A stretch of DNA of 64,000 nucleotides, taken from NCBI GenBank assembly GCA_014529385.2, contig CM043945.1:147197741-147261740 (forward strand), read 5' to 3'. The notes beneath the pieces are model-generated. The model was not told the origin of the DNA. It saw only the letters and a program-made list of their open reading frames with translations, and made no database searches. Below are positions 1 through 11,335 of this stretch, in pieces; position 1 is the stretch's first letter, and the number at the start of each line of letters is the position of its first letter. The translations under genes and the position numbers were made by a program. Source of the DNA: Adiantum capillus-veneris. Lineage: Eukaryota > Streptophyta > Polypodiopsida > Polypodiales > Pteridaceae.

Positions 1-918
1 GTAATTTGTACAAATGAAGCTTGATTAGGGACATTCACCCAATGAAGAAGCTCCTTCCAAGTGATTTGTTGACCAATTAGCTCCATCATCACTTGTGTTG
101 TCTTCACTCCTTCCTCCATAGCTTGAGTCCAAGAGATTCCTTATTTTAAAATGTAAAGAATCTACATAAATCAATACATATCTAGTAATAATAGGAAGGG
201 GTTGAATGAGAACTTATGAATTACAACAAGATTAAGCATGACTTGAAAGGTGATTAGAAGAAGAACTTTGATGGGTTTTTGAGCTTGAGAGAGAGAAGGA
301 AGGAGAGAAGGGTGAGAAGACTAATGGTTGATTTTCGAGAAGGTCTCAATGTGGAAAAGGAAGGGTGTGTGTGTGTAAAGGTAGAGGGGGTGGTCTCCAC
401 CACAGTTGAAAAAACTGGCGTCCACCATTTTGGCCATATCTCCTAGATCGTAGATGCAAAAATTATAAAAAAAATATGGCCAGATTCTCCAGCTCATCAG
501 CTACAACTTTGATGAAGACAACTTTTCTTGGATCAGAGTGGAAGTATTTTTTAAAAATTCAGCAAAATCATGTGTATGGTTTCTTCCTTTACCAAGTCTT
601 CCACTTGGGTCCCATTTGTTTGAATCATCATATGGCTCCAAAGCCATGATGATATGAGCCACTCATGACCCTTGAATCATGGGTGCATGGCTCCACAACC
701 ACATCATATCTTTTCTTTTCACATTTACATATTTTCCCTTCCCTTTACCACTAGGTTCTCCCTCTACCTTTCACCTCCGGTGAACTAGTCAAGAAAAAAT
801 CATTTTTTTTAAAATTTTTCCAAGAGGTTGTTCTCACTCTTTCTTTTATTGTAAACCTCTAGAAGCAAGGAAAACCAACAAAATATGATAAACAAAAATT
901 TGTGATAGGCTCGGATCA
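1..918 (-). repeat. E1 3' LTR (partial)
   Basis: Aligns with 7683-8599, with about a dozen substitutions and one short indel. It ends in ...GGATCA, and a G-rich tract (minus strand) follows directly. Roughly 515 bases of its far end lie beyond the window. Confidence 0.93.
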
Positions 919-935
919 TAGCCCCCCCAAACCTG
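919..935 (-). promoter_or_regulatory. E1 polypurine tract
   Basis: On the minus strand this reads as a purine run with seven consecutive G directly before the LTR start TGATCC. This is the expected plus-strand primer site of an LTR retrotransposon. Confidence 0.8.
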
Positions 936-959
936 GCTAGGGGTATTTATGCCTCTAGT

Positions 960-3023
960 CTACTTTCTTTGATCTTGAGCTGACCTTATCCTGATGTGAT
1001 AAGGCTTTAGACGCCATCCATTTGTCCTGGTCTTGTGCACTTTACCATCAATGTCTTGAAATCTGTAAGAGCCATTTTTGAACTTTTTGGTGACCAAGAA
1101 CGGGCCTTCCCATCGGAAAAGAAACTTTCCATCCTTACGAGTGTCGAAGCGATTGTCATATCGAAGCACTAGAGATCCCTTTTTGATGTCTTTGGATGCT
1201 AGATTTTTGTTGAACTTTTCTCTGCGCTTCTCTGCTTCTTGAGAATAGTGGTTGATGGCTTCTTCACGATCCAATTGCAGCCTCTCTAGATCCATGATCC
1301 TTTGATGTACTTTCTCCTTTTGAGAGCCTACCTGGCTACCCAATATTCGAAGACTTGTTAACTTCACTTCAATGGGCAAAAGCGCCTCCTTTCCATAAAC
1401 CAAATGAAAGGGTGTGTACCCTAATGTGGTTTTGAAGGAGGTTCTATAGGCCCATAGAGCTCCATTCAGGTGTTTGTCCCAATCTTGGCGCCTGGCATGT
1501 ACCTGTTTGGTGAGAATTTTGCAAATGATTCCATTTACGTTTTCCACCAAACCATTGCACTGAGGGTAGTAAGGAGTAGAGTGTTGATGCTGAATATTTA
1601 GCTTCTTCATGAGTTCTCCTACCAAGTCTGCTCTAAACCCTGGTCCTCTATCAGATAGTATTTCAAGAGGGGTGCCAAACCGGCAACAGATGTGGTCAAA
1701 GATGAACTGACTCACATCCTTAGCAGTAATTCTATTGGTCGGCATAGCCTCAGCCCATCTAGTCATGTAGTCTACTCCCATGATGATGTACTCTTTACCT
1801 GACTGAGTGCGTGGTAGAGGCCCTATGGCATCAATTCCCCACTTCTCAAAGGGCCCATATACCTTTATTGGGTTCTGAGGTTCAGCTATGAGCCGTCGTG
1901 GTCCTGCTTTCTGACATTCGTCACATGTTTGACACCAGTATTTGACATCACGATGAAGACTTGGCCAAGTAAACCCAGCTTGTAGAACCTTTCTACTAGT
2001 GACGTCGTGTGCAAAGTGTCCTCCGCATATATCATCGTGACAAGCTTTTAAAATTTCTTCAATTTCACTCTTCAAAGGCACTCTCCTAAGCATACCATCC
2101 TTACCTAGACAATACAAGTCATCATTTACTATGCGATACCAGGTAGCCTTCCTAGCTAACCATCGCCTTTCCCCTGCATTCAAGTGTTTAGGAGCCTCTC
2201 CTTGCTCCAGAATGTGCATAATATCTTCCAAGTCCTCCTTGCCTTGCTGAAGTGGAAGTTTGATGGCCACTGCTCCCACTATTGACTCATTTAACTTTGA
2301 TGATGCTAGGTGGTCTGCATCCTTGTTCTGGTCTCTTGGCACATGATGTACTTGTGCCTCCCTAAATCTCCTCATAAGAGCTTTGGATTCTCTCATTTTA
2401 GCAGAGAGACGGGCATTTTTGCAAGCCCATGTACCTTGCATTTGCCTTACCAAAAGCATGGAGTCACCAAAAGCGTTTAATCTCTTAATTGAATTATCGA
2501 GGCACCAACAAAGGCCATGAATTAGAGCATGATATTCTGCTTCATTGTTGGAGTGGACATCTTCTAGAGTGATCCCTTCACCATGGATCCTCTCTCCCAA
2601 TGGAGATAAGACCACAATGCCTGCAGCTGCCTTATCCTTGGTTCTCTTGTATGCTCCATCAAAGTAGAGGCTATAAGAGTTGACCAAAGCCTCTGGAGCT
2701 GGAGGTGGTGGAAGTTCCTTTCTCTTCAAATGGAAAACTTTTTCATAGCACTTGTTTGTTAAAATGTCGGCTAAGCATGCTCGAGTTGTTCTTTCAACCT
2801 GTATTGTATAATCAAACTCTTGAAGTCGCACCACCCACTTTGCTATTTTGTCAGAGATTTCCATATGTTGTAGTGCATAGGGAAACATATCCTCCACAGT
2901 GATAATTACAAACCTCTTCGGCAGCAAGTATGGCCGAAATTTGGTTACCGCAAACATGAGAGCTAACACTAGCTGTTCCATCAGGGTGTAGGCCTTCTCT
3001 GTGTTTTCCATGGCAGCTAGCAA
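960..3023 (-). pseudogene. E1 pol 3' part: RNase H end, archaeal-type RNase H, integrase
   Basis: An open frame of 687 codons. Residues 1-95 are the end of the usual Ty3 RNase H. Residues 115-243 form a second RNase H with D122 (FDGA), E161 (NNEAEY), D187 (GDS) and D235/D237 (NKDAD), the archaeal-type copy that defines Tat elements. Integrase follows: zinc-binding histidines near 329-339, cysteines 364/367/370, and catalytic D398, D458 and E494 with the D,D35E spacing. The C-terminus (residues 610-680) is a plain integrase tail without a chromodomain. This segment is intact, but it lies out of frame with the RT upstream (shift near 3005-3020), so it cannot be made as one polyprotein from this copy. 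A small reading frame on the other strand is a shadow. Confidence 0.9.
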
Positions 3024-3834
3024 AATACACGGGCCTCATAAAGGATGTTTTTGGATCGTTTTGTAGGAGGGCAGCACCAATGGCTTCTTCTCCCACACTA
3101 GGGTTTACAAAGAATGTTTCTTCCCAACAAGGTTGGAGGATTATAGGGAGTGACCCTAACATTTTTTTAATCTCTCTAAAATGCCCTTCACTTTCTTCAC
3201 TCCAAACAAGCGTCTCTTGACGAGTCAGCTGTTGTAGAGGAAATATCACTTGGGAGAGTAAGTGTATGAATCTATTCAAATATCTTAGCTTTTGCAAGAA
3301 GGAGGTTAATTGTTTGATGGAAGTTGGGGAAGGTAGATTTAGCAATGTTTCTATCTTTTCAGGATCTACCTCGATTCCATCAATGGACACTACATGCCCT
3401 AATAGTGTAACCTTGCTTTCCCCAATGTGACATTTGTCCTTGTTTAGTTGTCCACCCAGCTTAGCTAAACGAGTAAATCCTTCATCAATCTTGCCGAGAT
3501 GCATACTTTTGGAGCTGTAAATACAAAAGTCATCTATGAAAACCCTTATGGACTTACCAAAGTAAGGTTGGAAGACCATGTTTATGAATCGTTGAAAGGT
3601 GGCTGGAGCGTTGGTGAGACCAAAAGGCATGACTCGGAATGCAAAACATCCCCATGGTGTGATGAAAGTAGTCTTTTTCTGGTCCTCCTCTGCAATGCGT
3701 ATTTGAAAGTAGCCAGAGTAGCCATCACACACTGTGTATCTCTCATGGCCTGCTACTTCATTTAGAATCTCATCTTGAAATGGGAGAGGGAAGTGGTCCC
3801 TCTTTGTTGCAGCATTTAGTGGCTTGTAATCCAC
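3005..3834 (-). pseudogene. E1 reverse transcriptase and start of RNase H
   Basis: Frame of about 277 codons with Ty3 RT landmarks: CDGYSGYFQ near residue 36, FGLTNAPATFQ near 72, and the catalytic FIDDF box near 100 (F-I-D-D in place of Y-V-D-D, common in this group). The thumb follows, then the RNase H start (FFVNPSVGEEAIGAALLQ). Its upstream end meets an in-frame TGA at 3832-3834, where relatives read Cys before VDYK. Downstream the frame is lost near 3010 and continues in the 960-3023 frame. It would act with integrase in reverse transcription inside virus-like particles. Confidence 0.9.
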
Positions 3835-4452
3835 TCACACTCGCCATTTACCATTCTTCTTTGGCCTCACCACTACTGGGGAGACCCATTCTGAATCTTC
3901 TACTGGGTATATGAATCCTGCTTCTAAGAGTCTCTTCACCTCAGACAACAGTGCATTTTGTTGCACAACTCCTAATCTTCTTAGTTTTTGTACTACTGGC
4001 TTGCTCCCTTCTTTTAGATGGATATGATGCTTCACTGCAGTGACACCTGTAATGTGAGTGTAATCAAAAATAAACAATGATGCATGCTTCTTGAGAACAT
4101 TTACATAACCCTCCTTTTCTTCTTCCTTTATATCCTTGGATAACATCTCCTCTAGGCTGGCATCCCACACATTCTCCATTTGGATCCTTGGGTTGTCTTC
4201 TGATGAGGTAGTTTCCTTTATGGTGACGCCCATGACTTCGAGAGTGCTATCACTCTCTTCACTTGAACTCTCTTCCTCGTCCATAGATGAGGAGCATCCA
4301 CTTGAGCTCCACTCATCAGCTGACGTCTCTAGTTCAAGGTTCTCTTGTCGCCCATTCTTTAGGTTATAAACCACCTTCCGACTATGGCCACCCATGCGAG
4401 GCCTCAACTCCAAGTCTCCTGTTGCCCAATCTTGCCTAGCTCCTATACCCAT
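3832..4452 (-). pseudogene. E1 protease-RT connector and RT N-terminus, ended by TGA
   Basis: About 205 codons. The first part is a Ser/Glu-rich acidic linker (runs of SS, EE). The last 60 residues are the RT N-terminus (GFIYPVEDSEWVSPVVVRPK, then NGKWRV), after which a TGA stop interrupts the palm domain. E3 at 21804-21930 reads through the same place with Cys. The upstream junction with the protease is shifted by a 13-base tandem duplication at about 4452-4478, which moves the frame at the conserved LGRPWL block. Confidence 0.85.
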
Positions 4453-4822
4453 GAGCCAAGGTCGTGAGCCAAGGTCGTCCTAAAATAAGGGGGTATCCTT
4501 CTCCCTTTACTGGCATCACATAAGCATCAACCTCTGTAGTGATTCCAAAAACAGAAACTCTCAAAGCTTTCACTACACCCACACAAGTGACAGAGACATT
4601 ATTGGCCATTTTTGCCCTAAAGTTTGATGATTCCATTACCTCTAAACCCAATTGATGCATTAGCTTTTCTGTCATGACACAAACCTCTGCTCCACTATCA
4701 ATGTAAGTTTTTGGAATCCGTTGTCCCTTGATTTGAGCCTCCACCAAAGGCACTATATCCTTGAGACCATATGCTTTGATTACACTTACTAGCTTACTTC
4801 GCTTTGCCCTCGTGCTCACCAT
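4436..4822 (-). pseudogene. E1 retropepsin-type protease
   Basis: 128 codons. The catalytic block is IPKTYIDSGAEVCVMTEKLM (D-S-G, near residue 42) and the flap/C-terminal block is YPLILGRPWL (near 110). A retroviral-type aspartic protease of this kind matures the Gag-Pol polyprotein. The frame then runs into TLAHGYRS and a stop because of a 13-base duplication (two copies of TGAGCCAAGGTCG on the plus strand, 4452-4478). Length and order fit the Ty3 protease. Confidence 0.88.
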
Positions 4823-4825
4823 TTT

Positions 4826-5290
4826 TTACCATTGTCGTCGAAGCTTTGGGGAGATATGAAGTAGTTGTGGCCAAGTAATCTTTGGTCCTTGAGAACTCAC
4901 ATCAGCTGTCAAGTCATAAGGTTGTGTCCGAGATCCCATAGGGAAATCAGAGATGTCAATTTGAGACCTAGTACGGGTCTTCCTCTTCTTGGCTTCATCT
5001 TTAGTTGCCCGAGATGTACTTGCTTCATTGCTTGCATCCTTGCTTGTTTCTTTACCTACTTCATCTTGGACACGCACACGTTTGATAGGCATTGTAGCCA
5101 CTTCATCTATCTTCATCTTCCCTTTAGCTATTTCTTCCTGGTTGCTTCTGCCCTTGAGGACCTCCTCCATCCTTATGATGCTCACATTTGGTTGAGTAGC
5201 AGGGGCTTGAGCTTGAGCACAAGTGGCTGCAAAATTTGAGGTTGCGGTTGCTCTTGTGCTTGAGCTCTAGCACGGGGTGGACTTACTTGT
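4826..5290 (-). pseudogene. E1 gag-protease linker
   Basis: The minus-strand frame at 4826-5185 (119 codons) is Lys/Glu/Ser-rich with no domain I recognise (MKIDEVATMPIKRVRVQD is typical). It lies between the gag zinc knuckle and the protease and is probably the disordered gag-pol spacer. Codons between 5185 and 5290 are in another frame, Gln/Pro-rich, and broken. Confidence 0.6.
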
Positions 5291-5292
5291 TG

Positions 5293-6150
5293 TCAAGGAC
5301 CTCTGACAGGGTAGTCATATCTTCTGGGATGAGGGCAATTATACATGCCGTGGCCAATTTCCCCACAATTGTAACACAACATTTCCCTTGCTTGACGTCG
5401 CATTGGTGGCCGGTTCCCACCATTTCCCTCAATAGGCCTTCTTGCACCCTGCACAAGATTTACTCTCAACCCCTCTAGCTGGTTTGTGAGATTGTTTATT
5501 TGTTGGAGAATATCTTCTTGTTGACCTCTATTGAGGTCTGGTGCATTAGGCACATTTGGAGGTATGTGAGAAGCTTCCATAGTTGTGATATTGCCTCCCA
5601 AAGCTAGCTGGCCAGCTTGGGCTTGATAGAGAATCTTTCTATTCTTTTCCCTAGCAATTCTTAAGGCATCTTCAAAAGCATTTGGAAATTTGCTCTTTAC
5701 CTTCTCCCTTAGCAAGGGGTACAAACCTGAGATAAATCGATCCTTTTGGAGGCAATTGGGAGCTCGCTCACCAGGGTTTAGTGAGTCTGACCATTGGCCC
5801 CAAAGTTTCAAAAAACCTTCCTCATAGGTTGCATAACCATGAGGGTCAACTTGATGAAGGGACAGAAGCCGTTGCCATAGTTCTTCTTCCGAATTGGCTC
5901 GTTGAAATCTTCGTAGGAAAGCCACCTTCAATCCCTCCCAATCAATTCTTTGGGTTGGATCTAGAGCCTGGAACCATACCCTAGCTTCTTCTTTGAGCAC
6001 CAAAGGAAAAGCTCTCAATTTCAATGCTTCATCATCCCTCCCAGAGACAAGGAAAGCCATCTCCAAGTTATCCAAAAATCCCCAGCATTTTCCCCACTAC
6101 GCCCAAAAAAATTTGGGAAAGCCATCATAAAAGTGGGTTGCCTTCCTCTC
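5293..6150 (-). pseudogene. E1 gag (capsid and nucleocapsid)
   Basis: The clear frame is 5293-6075 (260 codons). It holds a retrotransposon gag domain with the W-F-x-A-L-D block (EEARVWFQALDP, residues 29-40) and F-L-x-R-F (LKVAFLRRFQ), then a CCHC zinc knuckle CYNCGEIGHGMYNC (residues 234-247) and a basic tail. Gag forms the virus-like particle and binds RNA. Upstream, 6076-6150 encodes a further gag-like stretch (FMMAFPNFFGRSGENAGDF) in a different frame, so the N-terminus is frameshifted near 6080. The start used here is therefore only the start of the clean frame. Confidence 0.88.
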
Positions 6151-6613
6151 AATACAGCACAAAGATGAAAACGTCTAGGCCCAAATCATATCTTATTAAG
6201 GGTAGAATAAATGGATTGATAGATGCATTAATCTCAGCTAGACGACGAGGGCCTAGTAAGTCCCTTATGATGTTTTGGAACCTAAGCTTTGTGCTAGCTA
6301 TTATATGCACAGTTTGTCTATCAAGAGGTTGGAAAGGTCCATATAAATCCCTATGATTCATGGAGTATGCTTAAAGCAAGATGAAGATGTGAACATCAAA
6401 AGATACATTTTACTCCAAAATAGGAAATATTATAGGCTCAGGGGACAGCAATATCTCTCTCAACCTCTCAGCTCCAAAATAGAAGACCAATCTTTGTTGG
6501 AAAAAAATCTTTCTATCAATGCGCACATTCACCCTAATATTTTGAACTGATTGAAAGTTGTAGAAAATGGGATTATTCATTGGTGCATTAATTACAAACT
6601 TCCATGAAGCACT
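6151..6613 (-). other. E1 spacer between leader frame and gag
   Basis: Minus-strand sequence without a clear domain. It holds a 70-codon frame (6149-6361), but neither that frame nor the plus-strand ones resemble a known family. It is AT-rich and probably untranslated leader or a decayed gag N-terminus. Confidence 0.4.
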
Positions 6614-7117
6614 TCATTGAAGTTGAGCTCTCTTGGATCCCACCATTTGAGAGATGCAAAGAATTTGCTCACCAGTGATTAGCCTAGCTTTGGTGTGACC
6701 ATCTTCAGCTTTGTAGAGTTCATAGGGTTCGATGGCTACCCTCTCAACCACCTTGAGCCTTCTTGCTAGTAGTAGTTGGAGTGCATCACCATATGTAGCC
6801 TCTTGCCAATACCGCACCCCATTGATGTGTAGCTCCCCCTCCAAAAACTTGTTAATTCCTGAGTTTGAGAGTGCTTTCACCACCTGAAGTCGAGGCTTCA
6901 AAGGAAGTGTCTTCACACTAGCCACAAAGCACTCAACACAATTTTTTGACCTAGGGACTTGATGACTACAAGATTTTCCTTGAAGCAAAGAAGGGTGTGT
7001 GTAGTTAACTCTCTTTACCCGTATACGTGCCGTTTGTCGATAAAGACGCTTCTTTTCTCGAGCTTCTTGGGGAGACCATAGTGGAAGTCTCGGAGAATTT
7101 GATGGATCTTCCTTCAT
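6614..7117 (-). CDS. E1 leader reading frame, function unknown
   Basis: An uninterrupted 167-codon frame that starts about 30 bases inside the primer site and precedes gag. The product is basic, with an Arg/Lys-rich N-terminal third (EAREKKRLYRQTARIRVKRV) and a C-terminal half rich in Leu/Val/Glu (LLLARRLKVVERVAIEPYEL). I do not recognise it. Some plant Tat elements carry an extra frame 5' of gag, and this could be one. It could also be a chance frame in the leader, but its length and its intact state in a young element favour coding. Confidence 0.45.
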   Translation of the reverse strand: MKEDPSNSPRLPLWSPQEAREKKRLYRQTARIRVKRVNYTHPSLLQGKSCSHQVPRSKNCVECFVASVKTLPLKPRLQVVKALSNSGINKFLEGELHINGVRYWQEATYGDALQLLLARRLKVVERVAIEPYELYKAEDGHTKARLITGEQILCISQMVGSKRAQLQ

Positions 7118-7147
7118 AGGATTGATAGAGCGCTGCTTGAGAACTCC

Positions 7148-7162
7148 TCAGTGGGGGCACCA
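7148..7162 (-). promoter_or_regulatory. E1 primer binding site
   Basis: On the minus strand TGGTGCCCCCACTGA begins five bases inside the LTR end. Its complement ends in GGGGGCACCA, a tRNA-like CCA end. The same site is used by E3 (19612) and E4 (39055-39069). I could not assign the tRNA. Confidence 0.75.
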
Positions 7163-7167
7163 ATTTA

Positions 7168-7282
7168 TGACGAAGGAAATTTGGAATGGCGGCCTCTACA
7201 CCAAAACAAACTCCATTGCGCCACAAGGGAAATGAAATGAGGGCACCACCTAGTCTTGGAAGCGTGGACTAGGACCGCTACA

Positions 7283-7322
<40 letters not shown>

Positions 7323-8599
7323 ACTATGAATGAAGCATTAACCGTAGTGTGTGCACAAGGAATGGATGACTTCAAACACTCCCAACACAAATAGCATATA
7401 GATTACCAAACAATCACTCAAGGATTATCCAAGATCACATCAAGCATTCTCACACACATATAAAAAATTTCTCTTAATTAACATAAGTAAGAGGAGGAGA
7501 GGTTACTAGCATGAAACAATTTGCACTCTAGGATGTGCAAGAATAGAGTAAATGAATGAGCTTATGGGCTCATGGTGAGTGATACAAAGGCTCAATGGGG
7601 CTGAGGGAGGCTTGAAATTACAAAGGGGAAGGCCTCTTTATATAGGAAAGAGAGTGATTAGGAGTGAGGTTAAGATCCAAGTGTAATTTGTACAAATGAA
7701 GCTTGATTAGGGACATTCAACCAATGAAGAAGATCCTTCCAAGTGATTTGTTGACTAATTAGCTCCATCATCACTTGTGTTGTCTTCACTCCTTCCTCCA
7801 TAGCTTGAGTCCAAGAGATTCCTTATTTTAAAATGTAAAGAATCTACATAAATCAATACATATCTAGTAATAATAGGAAGGGGTTGAATGAGAACTTATG
7901 AATTACAACAAGATTAAGCATGACTTGAAAGGTGATTAGAAGAAGAACTTTGATGGGTTTTTGAGCTTGAGAGAGAGAAGGAAGGAGAGGAGGGTGAGAA
8001 GACTAATGGCTGATTTTAGAGAAGGTCTCAATGTGGAAAAGGAAGGGTGTGTGTGTGTAAAGGTAGAGGGGGTGGTCTCCACCACAGTTGAAAAAACTGG
8101 CGTCCACCATTTTGGCCATATCTCCTAGACCGTAGATGCAAAAATTATAAAAAAAATATGGCCAGATTCTCCAGCTCATCAGCTACAACTTTGATGAAGA
8201 CAACTTTTCTTGGATCGGAGTGGAAGTATTTTTTAAAAATTCAGCAAAATCATGTGTATGGTTTCTTCCTTTACCAAGTCTTCCACTTGGGTCCCATTTG
8301 TTTGAATCATCATATGGCTCCAAAGCCATGATGATATGAGCCACTCATGACCCTTGAATCATGGGTGCATGGCTCCACAACCACATCATATCTTTTCTTT
8401 TCACATTTATATATTTTCCCTTCCCTTTACCACTAGGTTCTCCCTCTACCTTTCACCTCCGGTGAACTAGTCAAGAAAAAATCATTTTTTTTTAATTTTT
8501 CCAAGAGGTTCTTCTCACTCTTTCTTTTATTGTAAACCTCTAGAAGCAAGGAAAACCAACAAAATATGATAAACAGAAATTTGTGATAGGCTCGGATCA
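7168..8599 (-). repeat. E1 5' LTR (complete, 1432 bp)
   Basis: On the plus strand it runs TGACGAAGG ... CTCGGATCA, with the canonical TG/CA ends. It contains a (GA)n tract at about 7286-7321 and a minus-strand TATA-like box. Bases 7683-8599 match 1-918. The outer end abuts RT codons of E2. Confidence 0.93.
7638..7645 (-). promoter_or_regulatory. TATA-like box in E1 5' LTR
   Basis: TATATAAA on the minus strand, about 470 bases upstream of the LTR's inner end, placed as expected for the element's own promoter. The equivalent position in the other LTR is outside the window. Confidence 0.45.
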
Positions 8600-8766
8600 G
8601 CGGCATTGACCTTCTTGAGATCCACACACACTATGAGTTTTCTATTCTTTTTTGGCACAATCAATATCGGAGAAACCCATTTCGAGTGCTCAATAGGGTA
8701 TATGAATCCGCATTTCACAAGCTTTTCAATCTCCTCTTTAGCGATCTTTGCATATTTAGGATTCAT
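8600..8766 (-). pseudogene. E2 reverse transcriptase, N-terminal fragment
   Basis: Reads GFIYPIEHSKWVSPILIVPK, then VCVDLKKVNAA, the start of a Ty3 RT palm, and stops exactly where the E1 LTR begins. The rest of the RT must lie left of the window. The Cys that E1 has lost is present here. Confidence 0.85.
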
Positions 8767-10011
8767 TGGGTAGGTTGTTGCGAACTAGTTTAGCCATGCT
8801 ATTCATGGGGATTGTGTGTTGCACCATGGAAGGTAGAACACCTTTCATATCATGATATGTTCAAGAAAATATATTCCTGAATTCCTTGAGAAGTTCTTTA
8901 AGTACACACTCCTCAGTCTTTGTCAGATCTTGGGCAATGAAAACAAGTTTGGACTCTTCTCCTAGGTCTGTTAATTCTATTTCCTTAACTATCGTTGGAC
9001 CATCATAAACTCCATTCCTTCCATCGATAGGTTTTCTTTGAGCCTTTGTATACACAACCTTACTTTCCTCTATGGTGTAGGAATTGAAATGTTCAAGTGC
9101 AGGGTGTAAATCTGTGGGGTCCTATTGTTCTGTGGACTGTGATTTCACTTCCAATTCCTTTTGTTGTTTAGCTAACTCTCGATTTTGTTGTCTCCTTACG
9201 GTGCGGCTCAAATTTGGCTTCTCTGTAGCCTCTAGTTGTGTGACGTCAATGGGTTGTGGACTACACCACATAACGCTTTGAAGGTATTCACCGCAGTTAT
9301 CTACCAACTTCCGATGAGCATCACATGCCCCTATATAATTAAGCCATTTTGGGGTAGATTTCTTTTCATTTATTCTAGCACGCACATTTGCTCAATTTTT
9401 TGTCGCCTCTTATATCTCTTACTCTTCTTGTCTAATTTTTTATTACGGCCGATCTCTAGTGAAGAGTCACTAGAGGAATCGCTACTTGTGTCTTCTGCTC
9501 CCTTGGATAGATTGTCATCTAGGGTACCACTGGGCCCTGAATGATTTGTTCCCACATTTGCACTAAGAGTTAACACAGATTCTTCCTTCTCAGAGTCAAA
9601 TTCAATTGATGATTCTGACTCCAAATCGTGTGGGCTATATATAGTCTTGTGAGACGCTACTGGTTCCAATGCCAGTCAAACCTTCATCTTATAGGTCATC
9701 AGAAGCTATATGCATTTCTTCTAGCATATTTAAGGGTACAAGTGGTGGCATTTCATCCCCTCAGGTGTTACCTAGGTCTTCCCCCTGTTTCCACAAGTAT
9801 CTATGGTTACTGCTAAGTGGACCCAATCCACATTGTCCAACTCAGTCATCCCAGGTAGAACATCCATATAGGGAGAATCTTCCCCAACATAAGTTTCCAT
9901 TTTACATGTGTAACAATACTGCAATGTGGCCGAGTGAACTGTTGTGTCGGATCTATGATCAATTATAAACCTGTTTCCTAGAGGATGTACTCGACCCGTC
10001 ACAAGATCCAC
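8767..10011 (-). pseudogene. E2 region between protease and RT
   Basis: Several minus-strand frames (8861-9055, 9122-9385, 9370-9669, 9772-10011) follow each other with frameshifts. They include an acidic Ser/Asp/Glu-rich stretch (SSDSSSDSSLEIG) and an N-terminal RT connector (AQDLTKTEECVLKELLKEF, like the pre-RT helix of Ty3 elements). I assign the whole stretch to the protease-RT connector by position. No separate gene is visible. Confidence 0.6.
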
Positions 10012-10338
10012 TCAAATTAGAGAATCTTGGAACTGCAAGTAGACATGGTTTTTAGACCAGTCATGCACCATTTTTGCTTCCCTCATGAAAGGACGTCCTA
10101 AGATCATCTCTGATGCCATAGTGTTTTTGGAGAAATCCATAACAATGAAGGTAACTCGTATTTTATGTCCAAAGACCTTGATCTTGAGATCTTCTAGCAT
10201 CCCAATAGGTTTAACAATAGACCCATTGGCCATTTTCACTACTATGGTTGTGGTCACAAGGTGAGGTCTTCCCATAGTTTCCCAGCAATTTTTAGTCACA
10301 ATGCTAACCCCAACGCCACCATCAAGGATTCCCTTCAC
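10012..10338 (-). pseudogene. E2 retropepsin-like protease, active site altered
   Basis: 108 codons with the protease fold landmarks: ILDGGVGVSIVTKNCWETMG at the N-terminus and ASEMILGRPFMREAKM near the C-terminus. The catalytic triplet reads D-G-G instead of D-S/T-G, so the enzyme is probably dead. Its order relative to gag and RT fits Ty3. Confidence 0.8.
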
Positions 10339-10350
10339 AGTTAATCACCC

Positions 10351-11335
10351 TCAAAGTATTGTCCCCAACTTGTTAACAGGTATTTCTATGACAAGTTTCT
10401 CATCTAGGTTGGGTTGTGGATCTAAGTGTTCCTCCTCTGTTGGCATCTCCCCAGCTCCATCCATCTGTGAAAATTGTGGTAGCCCAAACTTAAGTTCTCC
10501 ATTGAGGAAGGCTCGAAGAGCTGAGACTAGCTCAGGGTCTTTATATAGTTTGGACATGATGGTGGTTCTAACTTCTGAAGACATGAAATCCATCAATTTG
10601 GCAATGTTTAACGGCACCTTTTGGGCTTCAGTCCCTTGATGTGGGGAAGATGGGATCTCCATTTCTTTGATAGGGTCAGGTAGTCCCTCTGTAAACATTC
10701 TTTCCAATAAGAAGTGAGATTGCCCACTTTCGCACGACTTTAAGTCACTTCTTCTTGGATGACACTAGGTATGGCTAGGGGTCTATGGACTTTGTGAGGT
10801 TGTTGTTGTGTAGGGAACAACGTGACTGTAATCTAGATCCACCTAGGTGCTGGGTCTAGATCCCTTTGGGTATCTTCTACCAAACTCATTAATTGCTTGA
10901 CTCGCTTGATCTCCTCTGTAGGGTTTGGATAAATTCCTATCTTCTTCTTGGATCCTGGCCATTGTGGCTCATGACAATCCTCCTTGTTGGTTTCTTTCTT
11001 AATGGTTGTTTTCGTCTCCATGGTTTCACCTGAATCAGAATCCTCTTCAACGTCGTTCATATATATGGGGTTGTCACCAGTCCCTATGTTGGTCTTTGAA
11101 CTGGGGTCTGACTTCGCTGCTTTTTGCGATCTCTTCCTTCCTGTTATCTTCTTCTTTTGAGATTGGGAATTGATGTCGTGTCTCTTTCTCGAAGAATATA
11201 ATTTTGTTTTTGGAGCATCAATCGTGTGAGTACGTTTACTGGTACCACAGGTGTACTTTGTGATGGCTCCTCGGTAAACTCAATCAAGTTTAATGGCATG
11301 ATCTTTGGTGCATTTGGATTATTCACATTGGGCAA
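10351..11335 (-). pseudogene. E2 gag-pol linker
   Basis: Frames at 10351-10707, 10833-11060 and 11144-11335, all minus strand. They encode low-complexity charged sequence (KETNKEDCHEPQWPGSKKK, SGETMETKTTIKKE) between the zinc knuckle and the protease. No domain recognised. Confidence 0.5.

Larger units (their letters stand above)
1..8599 (-). mobile_element. E1: Tat-type Ty3 LTR retrotransposon, cut by window edge
   Basis: Two direct repeats (1-918 and 7168-8599) flank a minus-strand gag-protease-RT-RNase H-second RNase H-integrase set in Ty3 order. A primer site lies next to the right repeat and a polypurine tract next to the left one, so transcription runs right to left. An extra archaeal-type RNase H before integrase is the mark of the plant Tat lineage. 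The two repeats differ at only about a dozen of 918 aligned positions, so the insertion is recent. The coding part nevertheless carries an in-frame stop and several frameshifts. The right edge cuts the reverse transcriptase of element E2, so E1 is nested. The left end and its target duplication lie outside the window. Confidence 0.93.
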
